Part shown: piece by piece, positions 1 to 8,103 of the stretch
Position numbering within the stretch: position 1 is the stretch's first letter
Layout of the letters: each line of letters starts with the position of its first letter
Assembly (NCBI RefSeq): GCF_003480435.1
Contig: NZ_QUJB01000001.1
Span: 434,001 to 498,000 of the forward strand
Source of the DNA: Clostridium sp. AM30-24
GTDB lineage: Bacteria > Bacillota > Clostridia > Lachnospirales > Lachnospiraceae
Length of the DNA: 64,000 bases
Direction: 5' to 3'
Made by a program: the position numbers and the translations under genes
The notes under the pieces: generated by a model
What the model saw: only the letters and a program-made list of their open reading frames with translations
Database searches by the model: none
Told to the model about the DNA's origin: nothing

Positions 1-528
1 ACCCGCCGCCGTAAGGAAATACAGCGGGCGCTTCGTGTCTCCCACCGCGCGGAGGATCGCGCTTCCAAAGTTGTAGATCATATTCGCAGGCATGCCGATA
101 AAGATGATCCGCATATAAATCGTAGATTTATCGATCACATCGTCCGGAGTTCCCATGAGTTCCAGCATTGGCCTCGAGAGAAGCTGACCCACAATGATCA
201 GAAAAAGACCGCTGACGATGCTGAGTGCCATGGCCGTGTGGATCGTATCCTGCACGTCTTTTTCCCGCTTCGCTCCATAATATCTCGCCACGATGACATT
301 GACACCCACGGACAGTCCGATAAAGATATTGATCATCAGGTTGATCAGCGCCGTTGTGGAACCCACCGCCGCCAGAGACTGGCTGCCCGCGAAACGTCCC
401 ACAACGATAACATCCGCAGCGTTGAACAGAAGCTGCAGGATTCCGGAAAAGATCAGCGGAATCGTAAAGGTGAGCAGTTTTCCGAGGATCGGACCGCTGC
501 ACATGTCCATTTCGTAATTTTTCTTCAT
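1..528 (-). CDS. MATE family efflux transporter (3' end outside window)
   Basis: The first 176 codons of a multidrug and toxic compound extrusion transporter, a cation-coupled exporter in the cytoplasmic membrane. The reading frame stays open to base 1, so the C-terminal part lies outside the window. The translation starts MKKNYEMDMCSGPILGKLL and continues with the typical N-terminal MATE pattern: a first helix with IPLIFSGILQLLF, then NAADVIVVGRFAG, then a stretch on SVGVNVIVARYYGA. Substrate cannot be told from sequence. The ATG at 528 is preceded by AAAAAGGAGT, a good ribosome binding site. The gene has its own promoter right behind the neighbouring DUF4397 gene and a roughly 150-nt leader with a 12-bp hairpin, so it is probably a separate transcription unit. 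Confidence 0.9.
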   Translation of the reverse strand, partial: MKKNYEMDMCSGPILGKLLTFTIPLIFSGILQLLFNAADVIVVGRFAGSQSLAAVGSTTALINLMINIFIGLSVGVNVIVARYYGAKREKDVQDTIHTAMALSIVSGLFLIIVGQLLSRPMLELMGTPDDVIDKSTIYMRIIFIGMPANMIYNFGSAILRAVGDTKRPLYFLTAAG

Positions 529-553
529 AATACTCCTTTTTCCCGTATCTGTA

Positions 554-583
554 TTTTCTTTCCGGCAGCATCCGGAAAGAAAA
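554..583 (-). promoter_or_regulatory. Perfect 12-bp hairpin in the MATE gene leader
   Basis: TTTTCTTTCCGG (554-565) and CCGGAAAGAAAA (572-583) are exact inverted repeats around a 6-nt loop. It lies in the leader of the MATE gene, 26 nt upstream of its start. There is no T-tract on either side, so it is not a standard terminator. It could be an operator or an RNA stability element. Confidence 0.5.
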
Positions 584-683
584 GCAGACTGGCATTTCCC
601 GCCCCTGTCCGTCTGCTCATTCTATCCACGGCTGCTCCCGGTGCCGGAATGCGTAAGGCACATTCCTTTTATCTATTACGCAA

Positions 684-712
684 ATTATAGACGATTTTTA
701 CAAATAATGCAA
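684..712 (-). promoter_or_regulatory. Sigma-A promoter of the MATE gene
   Basis: On the minus strand TTGCAT (707-712) and TATAAT (684-689) are 17 bp apart. It lies just behind the stop codon of the DUF4397 gene and points toward the MATE gene. Confidence 0.7.
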
Positions 713-729
713 TCCTGCCGCAACACGCT

Positions 730-1722
730 TCAGTCCTCGAGGACATACGCCCGGAAGAGACCGGACCACGGATTTCCGATAATATAGCAGGTGTAGGCTC
801 TTCCAGCACGGACGTTGACGTTGAAGGTGAGAAGCGGATTCGCCACAGTGCAGGTCGGGCAGGAAACGCCGACGATGGAGGAAAGGACAAGGACCGGAAG
901 CTCGCCTAAGGCTGAAACTGCATACTGGGAACCTGTCACAAAGAAGGTATAGGTTCCGCTGGATGTCTGTTTATAGCTCGTCACTTCCTTGTATCCGATC
1001 CCCGCAAATGCTGTCTGGTTGTTGAAGGTCCGCACATCGTAGCTGGATCCCGCGTAGGACATGTTCGCTACACGGAGACAGCCGTAACCTGCCGGAACGT
1101 TCGTGCAGCCCATGTCGGAAACACGGGTCAGGGACACTCCGGATACTGTGTCTAAGATCACCATCGTGAGTCTCTCACCGGACACAAAGGCAATCGTCTG
1201 CTGATAATAGATCTGACCGTTGGTCCTGCGCACAGTGACGGTGTGGAATCCGTCCGTCACGCGGATATAAGAAGAAATCGTGGCAAATTCAGAACCGGAA
1301 AAGATATTCCGGCCATCGATATAGACATCCAGAGTTCGGCCTGATGTGCTGGCATTTAAAAACCGGACTCTGCTGTAGTAATTTCCTCCTGAGACCGTCG
1401 GATATGTGACCGGAAAAGAAATCGTTGGAAAGCCCGGGCGTCCGATGGTATTGTCGGGATAGACAGGGCGTCCGCCAGACGGCGCGACCGGTGTCGTTGG
1501 GATTCCAGCGAGATCGTCATCCCCAGGATAAACAGGTCTTCCGCCCGGTGAAGCGATGGGCGGCACAGGGATTCCCGCAAGATCATCGTCTCCCGGATAA
1601 ACAAAAACTCCTCCTAATGGCTCGGCCGGTGTCTCCGGTACATTTGCGTCGTTCTTCCCTGCCACAACCTCCGCCGTATTCTCCCCCGACGGCTCCGGCA
1701 TTGATGTTGGATTCTCTGGCAT
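730..1722 (-). CDS. DUF4397 domain protein with Pro/Gly-rich N-terminal repeats
   Basis: A 330-residue protein of unknown function. The C-terminal two thirds (from about residue 120) match the DUF4397 pattern: RVRFLNASTSGRTLDVYIDG, then FHTVTVRR and a second half with VRVANMSYAGSSYDVRTF-like content, a beta-sandwich family often found in envelope proteins. The first ~110 residues are low complexity, with two copies of a motif close to GRPVYPGDDDLAGIP and a third degenerate copy. No signal peptide or membrane segment is visible, which is odd for this family. The ATG at 1722 follows a GAGGTG site. Several Cys residues (for example CPTC) lie in the domain. Known: family fold. Inferred: possible surface or spore-related role, not supported by an export signal. 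Confidence 0.75.
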   Translation of the reverse strand: MPENPTSMPEPSGENTAEVVAGKNDANVPETPAEPLGGVFVYPGDDDLAGIPVPPIASPGGRPVYPGDDDLAGIPTTPVAPSGGRPVYPDNTIGRPGFPTISFPVTYPTVSGGNYYSRVRFLNASTSGRTLDVYIDGRNIFSGSEFATISSYIRVTDGFHTVTVRRTNGQIYYQQTIAFVSGERLTMVILDTVSGVSLTRVSDMGCTNVPAGYGCLRVANMSYAGSSYDVRTFNNQTAFAGIGYKEVTSYKQTSSGTYTFFVTGSQYAVSALGELPVLVLSSIVGVSCPTCTVANPLLTFNVNVRAGRAYTCYIIGNPWSGLFRAYVLED

Positions 1723-1865
1723 ATTAACACCTCAATATCTTTTTTACTACAAAATATGAAAGCAGAACGGAAAGTGTTCCCTGCACGTGTTTGAACCTCC
1801 ATGAGCTTTCCGAGGAATTGATCTTTTTGTATGAAAAATTTATTCAAATTTTTTTGTTTTTATCG

Positions 1866-1894
1866 TTGACAAACCTGTTGATCCATGATACTAT
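1866..1894 (+). promoter_or_regulatory. Promoter of tRNA-Thr
   Basis: TTGACA (1866-1871), 17 bp, then TACTAT (1889-1894), about 33 bp upstream of the tRNA-Thr gene on the same strand. Confidence 0.75.
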
Positions 1895-1927
1895 ATTGGA
1901 GGTTCAAAAAACACAGTAAATGTGTTC

Positions 1928-2000
1928 GCTGCCTTGGCTCAGCTGGTAGAGCGTCGCCTTGGTAAGGCGGAGGTCGGCAGTTCAAATCTGCTAGGCAGCT
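1928..2000 (+). tRNA. tRNA-Thr (anticodon GGT)
   Basis: A 73-nt cloverleaf. The acceptor arms GCTGCCT and AGGCAGC pair fully, and the discriminator base is T. The anticodon arm TCGCC/GGCGG encloses the loop TTGGTAA, giving anticodon GGT for threonine codons ACC/ACU. The T-arm contains the TTCAAAT loop. CCA is not encoded. It has its own promoter and terminator and stands alone. Confidence 0.95.
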
Positions 2001-2009
2001 TAAACCATG

Positions 2010-2042
2010 AGGCTTTCCGGAATATCCGGGAAGCCTTTTTTC
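2010..2042 (+). terminator. Terminator of tRNA-Thr
   Basis: AGGCTTTCCGG and CCGGGAAGCCT form an 11-bp stem with one G-T pair around AATAT, followed by six T. Confidence 0.85.
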
Positions 2043-2162
2043 GTGTTACAGGGGATTCCCCCTCTTTCAGGTGGTGAGTACTTGCAGGAAATCCTCCTCG
2101 CGCAAAAAAGACCCGCGGAGCTCTCTCCACAGGTCTTTTTATCATAATCAAAATATTAAATT

Positions 2163-2909
2163 CTACGCCTTCGCCAGTCTCTGTCTCACGATCTCATACG
2201 CGAGAACGCCTGTCGCAACGGACGCGTTCAGGGAATCAATATCGCCCTTCATCGGGATCGACGCGATCATATCACACTTTTCCTTCACAAGACGGCTCAC
2301 GCCCTCTCCCTCATTTCCAATCACGAGACCGATCGGTCCGGTAAGGTTTAAGCGGTACATGCTCTCTCCGCCCATATCGGCGCAGACGAACCAGATGCCG
2401 CGTTTCTTTAAATCCTCGATGGTCGCCGCCATATTGGTGACCTTCGCGACCGGTGTATAGTTCAACGCACCCGCGGAAGTTCTCGCAACCGTCGCGGTAA
2501 GTCCCACCGCGCGGCGTTTCGGAATGATCACGCCATGAGCGCCCGCAAGGTTCGCGGTACGGATGATCGCTCCAAGGTTGTGCGGATCCTCAATTCCGTC
2601 AAGCAGGAACAAAAACGGCGGTTCGCCCTTCTCTTCCGCAATTTTCAAAATATCTTCCACTTCAGCGTACTCGTAAGCAGCGGCATACGCCATCACGCCC
2701 TGATGGTGTCCCGTCTCGGACATAGAATCCAGACGTTCCTTCGGAACAAAATTTACGATCGTGTCATGCTTTTTCGCCTCTCTCACGATCGTGCGCACCG
2801 GTCCGTCCTGACATCCGTCAAGGACAAACAGCCGGTCGATGGTCTTTCCGGAGCGGAACGCCTCCAAAACAGCGTTGCGCCCTTCAATCGTCAGTTCTTC
2901 ATATCTCAT
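2163..2909 (-). CDS. rlmB: 23S rRNA (guanosine-2'-O-)-methyltransferase RlmB (TrmH/SpoU family)
   Basis: A 248-residue SpoU-family 2'-O-methyltransferase using S-adenosylmethionine. Its expected target is a guanosine in the peptidyl-transferase region of 23S rRNA (G2251 in E. coli numbering). The N-terminal ~75 residues are the L30e-like substrate-binding domain (EGRNAVLEAF near the start). The catalytic domain shows the knot motifs: DGIEDPHNLGAIIRTA (motif 1), GLVIGNEGEGVSRLV (motif 2) and IPMKGDIDSLNASVATGVL (motif 3). Length is normal. The start overlaps the end of mrnC by 11 nt, so it is the last gene of a cysS-mrnC-rlmB unit, a common Firmicute arrangement. Exact target position is family knowledge, not visible here. 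Confidence 0.93.
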   Translation of the reverse strand: MRYEELTIEGRNAVLEAFRSGKTIDRLFVLDGCQDGPVRTIVREAKKHDTIVNFVPKERLDSMSETGHHQGVMAYAAAYEYAEVEDILKIAEEKGEPPFLFLLDGIEDPHNLGAIIRTANLAGAHGVIIPKRRAVGLTATVARTSAGALNYTPVAKVTNMAATIEDLKKRGIWFVCADMGGESMYRLNLTGPIGLVIGNEGEGVSRLVKEKCDMIASIPMKGDIDSLNASVATGVLAYEIVRQRLAKA

Positions 2910-3375
2910 CGGAGTTCTCCTCTTTTTGTTTTTCCATATCGCCGGAGTCAGCTTTTCCGGTCTTTGTCATCGCCAGCGCCACAAGATCCACCATTCGCTC
3001 CGTTCTTCCGGACAGGTAAAGATATCCCATCAGAGCCTCAAAGCCTGTCGCCATCCGGTAATCCTTCATCGTTGCATTCTTGGCCATAGAGAAAGACTTC
3101 GCGTTTCTTCCCCGTTTGTAGACCGCATGCTCCTCCTCGGTCAGGTCACCCTCGATGGCCATCAGGAATTCTGCCTGGGCTGCAGCCTTCACAAGAGCCG
3201 AAGACTTCTTGTGAAGCTTATTTACCTGCATATTTCCTTCGCTGACCACGATGGTACGGATCAGGATCTCGTAAGCCGCATCACCGAGATAGGCGAGCAC
3301 AAGCGGAGAGTACTGGCCTGCATCCGTATCCTTTAAGTGGAATTTTTCCTTTAAAAGCATTAAGCTCTCTTCCAT
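2899..3375 (-). CDS. mrnC: Mini-ribonuclease III
   Basis: A 158-residue RNase III-like endonuclease without a double-stranded RNA binding domain. In Bacillus, Mini-III matures the ends of 23S rRNA in the cytoplasm. The family signature is near the N-terminus: YSPLVLAYLGDAAYEILIR, which carries the catalytic acidic residue. AL.GYLYL and ER..DLV motifs follow near the C-terminus. Charged residues fill the last ~15 positions. It overlaps cysS by 16 nt on one side and rlmB by 11 nt on the other, which indicates translational coupling in one operon devoted to translation. Length is typical for the family. Confidence 0.93.
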   Translation of the reverse strand: MEESLMLLKEKFHLKDTDAGQYSPLVLAYLGDAAYEILIRTIVVSEGNMQVNKLHKKSSALVKAAAQAEFLMAIEGDLTEEEHAVYKRGRNAKSFSMAKNATMKDYRMATGFEALMGYLYLSGRTERMVDLVALAMTKTGKADSGDMEKQKEENSDEI

Positions 3376-4769
3376 TTTACGCCCTCTCTTGTGTCCTCGA
3401 GGACGATTCCCATGTCGAGAAGTTTTCCTCTGATCTCATCGGCAAGGGCAAAGTTCTTTGCCTTTCTCGCTGCCTGTCTCTGGGCGATCAGGTCCTCCAC
3501 CTCAGAGTCAAGGACTTCCGCCTTCTTTTCTGTAATGATCCCCATTACGTCGCAGAGTCTCTGGATCTCATTCTTCATCCAGGAAACATACTCCTTTGTG
3601 CTTGCCCCGGAGACTGTGGAGTTGGAGAGTTTGATAAGCTCGAAGATCGCAGAGATCGCGTCCGCGGTGTTGAAATCATCATCCATCGCCGCCTCATACT
3701 TTACGACAAGCTCCATTGCCTTCTTCTGGTTTTCCAGTTCTTCCGCTGTCATTGTGCCGCCGACTGCCTTTACCTCCGCCTCACGGAGTTTTTCCATACC
3801 AGTGAGGATTCTCTCAAGACCGTTCTTGGAGGCTTCCATTAAGTCCGCGCTGAAGTTTAACGGACTTCTGTAATGTGCGCTCAGCATAAAGAAACGGAGC
3901 ACCTGAAGATCGTATTTTTCGCTGATCTCACGGACGGTAAAGAAGTTTCCGAGCGATTTTGACATCTTCTTATTATCGATATTTAAGAACGCGTTGTGCA
4001 TCCAGTATTTCGCGAAGGGCTTTCCGTTTGCCGCCTCACTCTGGGCGATCTCGTTCTCATGGTGTGGGAAGATCAGGTCCTCGCCGCCCGCATGGATATC
4101 GATCTCATCGCCGAGGTATCTCTTTGCCATAACGGAACACTCGATGTGCCAGCCCGGACGGCCCTCGCACCACGGGGACTCCCAATACGGCTCACCCTCT
4201 TTTTTCGGTTTCCAGAGAACGAAGTCATTCGGGTCCTGCTTACCCTCCTCACCGGTTACCTTGATCTCACGGAATCCGGACTGGAGATCGTCAATATTCT
4301 TATGAGAAAGCTTTCCGTAATCTTTAAATTTCCGGACACTGTAATAAACTGTTCCGTCAGCAGCCACATAGGCGTAACCTTTTTCAATCAGGGTGCTGAT
4401 CATATTCAGCATGCCGCAGATCTCTTCTGTCGCCAGCGGGTTCTTTGTGGCAGGCTCGATATTCATGCCTTCCATATCCTTTTTGCACTCAGCGATATAA
4501 CGCTTGGAGATCGTCTCGGCATCAACGCCCTCCTCGATGGCTTTTTTGATAATCTTATCATCGACATCCGTGAAGTTGGATACATAATTTACATCGTATC
4601 CTTTATATTCAAAGTACCGTCTTACCGTATCAAATACGATCATCGGTCTTGCGTTTCCGATGTGGATAAAGTTGTAGACGGTTGGTCCGCACACGTACAT
4701 TTTTACTTTTCCCGGCTCTACCGGAACGAACTCTTCTTTTCTCTTTGTGAGTGTATTGTAGATCTTCAT
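3360..4769 (-). CDS. cysS: Cysteine--tRNA ligase
   Basis: A 469-residue class I aminoacyl-tRNA synthetase that charges tRNA-Cys in the cytoplasm. The HIGH-type motif is HIGN at residues 36-39, and the KMSKS motif reads KKMSKSLGN at about residue 268. Zinc ligands include Cys27 in YVCGPT, the Cys in GWHIECSVMA, and the HHENE cluster. The C-terminal helical domain that binds the anticodon ends with REGVKWKR. Length is normal. The start follows AAGGAGCTTAAGTT. It leads the cysS-mrnC-rlmB unit and lies 112 nt behind ispF, so the group may be transcribed together with the isoprenoid gene. No T-box was seen in that gap. Confidence 0.97.
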   Translation of the reverse strand: MKIYNTLTKRKEEFVPVEPGKVKMYVCGPTVYNFIHIGNARPMIVFDTVRRYFEYKGYDVNYVSNFTDVDDKIIKKAIEEGVDAETISKRYIAECKKDMEGMNIEPATKNPLATEEICGMLNMISTLIEKGYAYVAADGTVYYSVRKFKDYGKLSHKNIDDLQSGFREIKVTGEEGKQDPNDFVLWKPKKEGEPYWESPWCEGRPGWHIECSVMAKRYLGDEIDIHAGGEDLIFPHHENEIAQSEAANGKPFAKYWMHNAFLNIDNKKMSKSLGNFFTVREISEKYDLQVLRFFMLSAHYRSPLNFSADLMEASKNGLERILTGMEKLREAEVKAVGGTMTAEELENQKKAMELVVKYEAAMDDDFNTADAISAIFELIKLSNSTVSGASTKEYVSWMKNEIQRLCDVMGIITEKKAEVLDSEVEDLIAQRQAARKAKNFALADEIRGKLLDMGIVLEDTREGVKWKRA

Positions 4770-4881
4770 AACTTAAGCTCCTTCATATATCTTTCTGTCC
4801 GAATTTTCCTGCCATGCAGCTTTGCGTAATGCACTTTTACTATCATCAAAGTAAACAGGCGCTTACTTCCGCATTCATTTA

Positions 4882-5430
4882 TTACTGCTGTCTACAGCCC
4901 GGACAGCCCCCGCATCCGCCGGAAATAATTCCAACGCGGTCCTCCGGCGCGTAATCCGCCACCGAACTTAAAAGGGCGATCGCCTGAGCGGAGATTCCCT
5001 CTCCGGTACCGGTAAATCCAAGCCCTTCTTCCGTCGTCGCTTTCACGCTTACCTGTTCTTTTTCGATCCCTAACGCCGCCGCGATATTTTCCGCCATCTG
5101 CGGGCGGTACGGCAAAAGCTTCGGTCTCTGGGCGATCACGGTGGAATCGATATTTTCGATCATATATCCGTTTTCCTGCAGGATCTTCCCGACTTCCTTT
5201 AAAAGCGCGATGCTGGAAATTCCTTTATATCTCTCGTCCGAATCCGGGAAGTGCTGGCCGATATCGCCGAGGGCGGCGGCCCCCAAAAGTGCGTCCATCA
5301 CAGCATGAACAAGGACATCTGCGTCAGAATGACCCAAAAGTCCTTTTTCATAGGGAATGTCCACGCCTCCAATAATCAGCTTTCTTCCTTCTACGAGACG
5401 ATGTACATCATATCCCTGTCCGATTCTCAT
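4882..5430 (-). CDS. ispF: 2-C-methyl-D-erythritol 2,4-cyclodiphosphate synthase
   Basis: IspF of the non-mevalonate (MEP) isoprenoid pathway; it converts CDP-methylerythritol 2-phosphate to the cyclic diphosphate with release of CMP. Metal ligands Asp8, His10 (GYDVHRL) and His42 are in the standard places, followed by [11 protein letters not shown] and, near the end, [15 protein letters not shown]. The chosen ATG at 5430 has ATAGGAGGAGATTCT in front of it and starts [10 protein letters not shown], the usual IspF start. The protein is 182 residues, about 20-25 longer than the family norm, because of a C-terminal tail ending [12 protein letters not shown] with three Cys. The tail is unusual and might bind a metal; that is inference. 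It lies 20 nt behind the lipid-kinase-like gene. Confidence 0.93.
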   Translation of the reverse strand: MRIGQGYDVHRLVEGRKLIIGGVDIPYEKGLLGHSDADVLVHAVMDALLGAAALGDIGQHFPDSDERYKGISSIALLKEVGKILQENGYMIENIDSTVIAQRPKLLPYRPQMAENIAAALGIEKEQVSVKATTEEGLGFTGTGEGISAQAIALLSSVADYAPEDRVGIISGGCGGCPGCRQQ

Positions 5431-5450
5431 AGAATCTCCTCCTATATTTC

Positions 5451-6374
5451 TTATGAGCCGATCACGCGCATCCGTTTCGGGATACAGCGCACCGCCAGAT
5501 TCTCCTGACACATACAGCTCTCACCGTCCACGTGGACCGCCAGCGGGCGTGCAAGGTGAATCTCCGCCTCACTGCACTCAAAGACACGGATCCCCCGCTC
5601 TTTTCTCCGGACCCCCATCACAAGGTCTCTTAAGATCGGGATCATCTTCGTCTTTCTCGCACTGTTTCCAACGTAAACGGTCATTTTTCCGTCATCATTT
5701 AAAATCCCGCCGTTCTTCTTTTTCTTCTCTTCCCGGCGTACCATAAACGTGATGAAATATATATGATTAAACTCCACTTTCTGCGTCCCGTCAAGCAAAA
5801 TATATCCTTTTGTCGGCTTTGCAAGAAAAAGCTGCTTTAATCCGATCCCAAAACGAAGGATTTTTGTCAGATGAAGCCTCGTCATCTGGTTTCTCACAGG
5901 GCAGCATAAGAGATTGTGGCACAGTGCCGCGTCGAGTCCGATCCCACAGCGTCCGGCAAATCTGCGGCTCACGATCTCCTCGTTTCCGAACGTGATAACG
6001 CCATAGTCCAGCATCCTGTAATATTTCGGGTGAAGGATCCGCCTCGCCTGACGGTCCACCTTCCAGAAAGACTGGAATCCCTTCGAGAGTGCATTCCGGA
6101 ATCCCGCCGGGACATAGCCGAAGGTCAGGAGTCCCTTAAAGGAGACACCGTTTAAGACCTCATTGTAGGTACCTTCGCCGCCGACGATCACGATCACCTT
6201 CGCTTCATCCTTTTCCGCCGTCAGTACTCTCGCGATCTCCGCCGCATCCCCTTGATGTTCCGTAAAAAAGACACGGTATTCCTGACTGTTCATTTCCAGC
6301 TGATGTTCCAGTCGTTTCCAGATCCGGTATCCTCTTCCAGCACCGGCACCGGGATTTACGATAAACTGATACAT
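5451..6374 (-). CDS. Diacylglycerol/lipid kinase-like protein (DAGK catalytic fold)
   Basis: A 307-residue member of the DAGK_cat / YegS-like superfamily. It starts [19 protein letters not shown], the usual nucleotide-binding start (INPxxG-like), and has [15 protein letters not shown] where the family has GGDGTxNEV. The second loop, normally PxGTGNDFAR, reads [13 protein letters not shown], so the Gly-Thr-Gly-Asn-Asp set is altered. The C-terminal beta-sandwich part ends with [19 protein letters not shown], matching the DGE motif of these kinases. Known substrates in the family include diacylglycerol, phosphatidylglycerol and sphingosine-like lipids; the substrate here is unknown and the loop change leaves activity open. 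It probably shares a transcript with ispF. Confidence 0.8.
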   Translation of the reverse strand: MYQFIVNPGAGAGRGYRIWKRLEHQLEMNSQEYRVFFTEHQGDAAEIARVLTAEKDEAKVIVIVGGEGTYNEVLNGVSFKGLLTFGYVPAGFRNALSKGFQSFWKVDRQARRILHPKYYRMLDYGVITFGNEEIVSRRFAGRCGIGLDAALCHNLLCCPVRNQMTRLHLTKILRFGIGLKQLFLAKPTKGYILLDGTQKVEFNHIYFITFMVRREEKKKKNGGILNDDGKMTVYVGNSARKTKMIPILRDLVMGVRRKERGIRVFECSEAEIHLARPLAVHVDGESCMCQENLAVRCIPKRMRVIGS

Positions 6375-6512
6375 AACGTCCTCCGAATCTTATATGTTCA
6401 GAATTTTCCGTGCAGCCATACATATCCTGACCGTGTCAGCGCCATATGGCATACGATATAGACTATAGTATATCACATAACCGCTAAAAAAAGGCTAAAT
6501 TTTTTCTAAACT

Positions 6513-6643
6513 TCGTGCAAGCGCACCGCGATACATTACTGTTCATGCCATGCGCAGACAGCAACTGATTTTGCCGATGCTTCGCATTCCAAATCAGCAA
6601 AATCCCTACCCGTGTACCGGGCACATCCGCGCCAAAACGTAAG
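6513..6643. repeat. Hairpin-rich intergenic element C
   Basis: The segment contains GTGC-AAGC-GCAC (6515-6526), a stem GATTTTGC (6567-6574) / GCAAAATC (6597-6604), and CCCG/CGGG around GTGTA (6609-6621). A CCATGCG block (6548-6554) resembles the start of element B2 at 61.4 kb, but the rest does not align. It looks like a dispersed structured repeat, of which only one copy is in the window, so the repeat status is inferred. Confidence 0.35.
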
Positions 6644-6664
6644 AAAATAGTAAACACCTCTTCC

Positions 6665-6694
6665 TTGTCAGACAATATTGGTATCGATTATAAT
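6665..6694 (+). promoter_or_regulatory. Promoter of the membrane protein gene at 6763
   Basis: TTGTCA (6665-6670), 18 bp, then TATAAT (6689-6694), about 70 bp upstream of the start codon. Confidence 0.65.
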
Positions 6695-6762
6695 AAAAGC
6701 AGATATAAAAGGCAAAGCTAACTGATTTTTATGAATCTAAGTTCTGAAAGGAGGTCTCTGGT

Positions 6763-7674
6763 ATGAAAAAAAGAATGCATGTTGAGCTTTTCATGCTGCT
6801 GTTCTACATGATTTTTGCAGTCACAGCACTTCCGATCACCGCGAAAGCTGATGTGGGTCCAAAGCCCTCGGTGCGCATCCAGTTCAAAAATATGGGCGAT
6901 GACCTGTGCTACGGCACACTGCTTTCAAGGGAGAAGCATGCAGGACCTGCGCGAGTCTGGGACGGCACCGCCAGACTCGCGCAGCTCTATGATCTTGACC
7001 GGAGCATATGGAAAGCATTTGTAGATTACAAAGATCCTGACGGATATTATTTCCTGCAGAGGGGCTGGACGGTTAGCGAAACAGGCGAGATCGCGTGGAC
7101 CTATTATCCACCTGAGAATTTTAAGATTCTCCTTTATTATCCGGAAACCGAGACCTTTGTTTCAAGCGGAAGCTATGAGCGTTATGCATTTGATACCTAT
7201 TACACCGTTGACATGGAGGGCGTCCGGATCGGATCCGTGGAATACAATGAGGACCTGAGCACAAACGAGCGGATCAACGCGTATCGTTCCTATAATTATC
7301 GAAAGGAGCTTTTATCGCTCGCGGTCCGTATTCTTCTTACGATCGCAATTGAAATGGCCGTCGCATTGTTATTCGGCTTCCGGCAGAAAAAGCAGCTGCA
7401 GATCCTTGCGCTTGTAAATATCACGACACAGCTTCTCTTAAATCTGCTTCTCAATATCATTCATTACAATGCCGGTCCGTTGGCCTTTATCACAAGCTAT
7501 GTCTTTTTTGAGTTCATAGTCTTTGCGCTGGAGGCAGTTCTGTATTGCAGATTTCTGAAGAAAGTGTCCCTAAAAAAGGAAAACGAGTACTACGTTCTCT
7601 ATTCATTCATCGCGAATTCAGCATCATTCTGGGTCGGATATTATCTTGCGACAGTATTACCGGGAATCTTTTAA
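6763..7674 (+). CDS. Unknown exported/membrane protein with C-terminal transmembrane block
   Basis: Not recognised. A 303-residue protein with an N-terminal signal peptide (hydrophobic stretch FMLLFYMIFAVTALP, probable cleavage after AKA). An extracytoplasmic domain of about 150 residues follows, rich in Tyr and Trp, with tracts such as DPDGYYFLQRGWTVSETG. About four transmembrane helices start near residue 185 (ILLTIAIEMAVALLFGF, then three more). The layout, a sensing-like outer domain before a membrane block, is seen in several uncharacterised Clostridial proteins, but no function can be assigned. The start has GAAAGGAGGTC in front, an excellent site. It is transcribed alone between a promoter at 6665 and a terminator at 7783. 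Confidence 0.8.
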   Translation: MKKRMHVELFMLLFYMIFAVTALPITAKADVGPKPSVRIQFKNMGDDLCYGTLLSREKHAGPARVWDGTARLAQLYDLDRSIWKAFVDYKDPDGYYFLQRGWTVSETGEIAWTYYPPENFKILLYYPETETFVSSGSYERYAFDTYYTVDMEGVRIGSVEYNEDLSTNERINAYRSYNYRKELLSLAVRILLTIAIEMAVALLFGFRQKKQLQILALVNITTQLLLNLLLNIIHYNAGPLAFITSYVFFEFIVFALEAVLYCRFLKKVSLKKENEYYVLYSFIANSASFWVGYYLATVLPGIF

Positions 7675-7782
7675 GTGAAAATCCAGACACCAACAGAGCC
7701 TTCCATATGTTTGCAAGATCATTGCAGATGTTCTTTTCTGTTTGGTACAGCAGAAAATTTCAGAAAAATTATTATAATTAAA

Positions 7783-7818
7783 AAAATCCCGGGAACCTTC
7801 TCAGATTCCCGGGATTTT
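7783..7818. terminator. Bidirectional terminator
   Basis: AAAATCCCGGGAA and TTCCCGGGATTTT form a 13-bp perfect stem with A and T tracts on the two sides. It can end both the membrane protein gene (+) and the tRNA array (-). Confidence 0.85.
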
Positions 7819-7824
7819 CAATCG

Positions 7825-7898
7825 TAGCGGAAGGGAGATTTGAACTCTCGACACCACGGGTATGAACCGTGTGCTCTAGCCAACTGAGCTATTCCGCC
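7825..7898 (-). tRNA. tRNA-Met (anticodon CAT), copy 1
   Basis: A 74-nt cloverleaf: acceptor GGCGGAA with TTCCGCT, including the G1-U72 pair that is also found in the Bacillus elongator tRNA-Met. The anticodon loop is TTCATAC inside the CACGG/CCGTG stem. The body closely matches the B. subtilis elongator tRNA-Met rather than the initiator. A CAT anticodon modified to read AUA (Ile2) cannot be ruled out from sequence. Last gene of the array. Confidence 0.93.
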
Positions 7899-7926
7899 AT
7901 GATCAATATGATATTTTTCATATAAA

Positions 7927-7999
7927 TGGGACCTATAGGGCTCGAACCTATGACCCTCTGCTTGTAAGGCAGATGCTCTCCCAGCTGAGCTAAGATCCC
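7927..7999 (-). tRNA. tRNA-Val (anticodon TAC), copy 1
   Basis: Acceptor GGGATCT pairs with AGGTCCC (one U-G). The anticodon arm TCTGC/GCAGA encloses CTTACAA, giving TAC, which reads valine GUA/GUG codons. 73 nt, no encoded CCA. Confidence 0.95.
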
Positions 8000-8005
8000 A
8001 TTAAG

Positions 8006-8079
8006 TAGCGGAAGGGAGATTTGAACTCTCGACACCACGGGTATGAACCGTGTGCTCTAGCCAACTGAGCTATTCCGCC
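8006..8079 (-). tRNA. tRNA-Met (anticodon CAT), copy 2
   Basis: Identical to the copy at 7825 over the whole gene. It lies between the two tRNA-Val genes as part of a tandem duplication of a Val-Met pair. Confidence 0.93.
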
Positions 8080-8103
8080 ATAACATATGTATTTTCATAT
8101 AAA

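Larger units (their letters stand above)
6375..6762. other. Intergenic region with a hairpin-rich element
   Basis: A 388-bp gap between two divergent genes. The left part is AT-rich and holds the lipid-kinase promoter area. The middle (6513-6643) holds a hairpin-rich element described separately. The right part holds the promoter of the gene at 6763. No convincing gene was found in either strand. Confidence 0.6.

Noticed and set aside
1356..1727. Open frames on both strands inside the DUF4397 gene
   Set aside because: They arise from the repetitive, GC-rich N-terminal part and have no ribosome binding site or protein-like content.
4770..4881. Possible T-box before cysS
   Set aside because: Only about 110 bp, with no GGTGG-type T-box sequence and no terminator.
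6484..6675. A 63-codon frame in the gap before the membrane protein gene
   Set aside because: It lies over the hairpin element C and lacks an initiation signal; best explained as repeat sequence.
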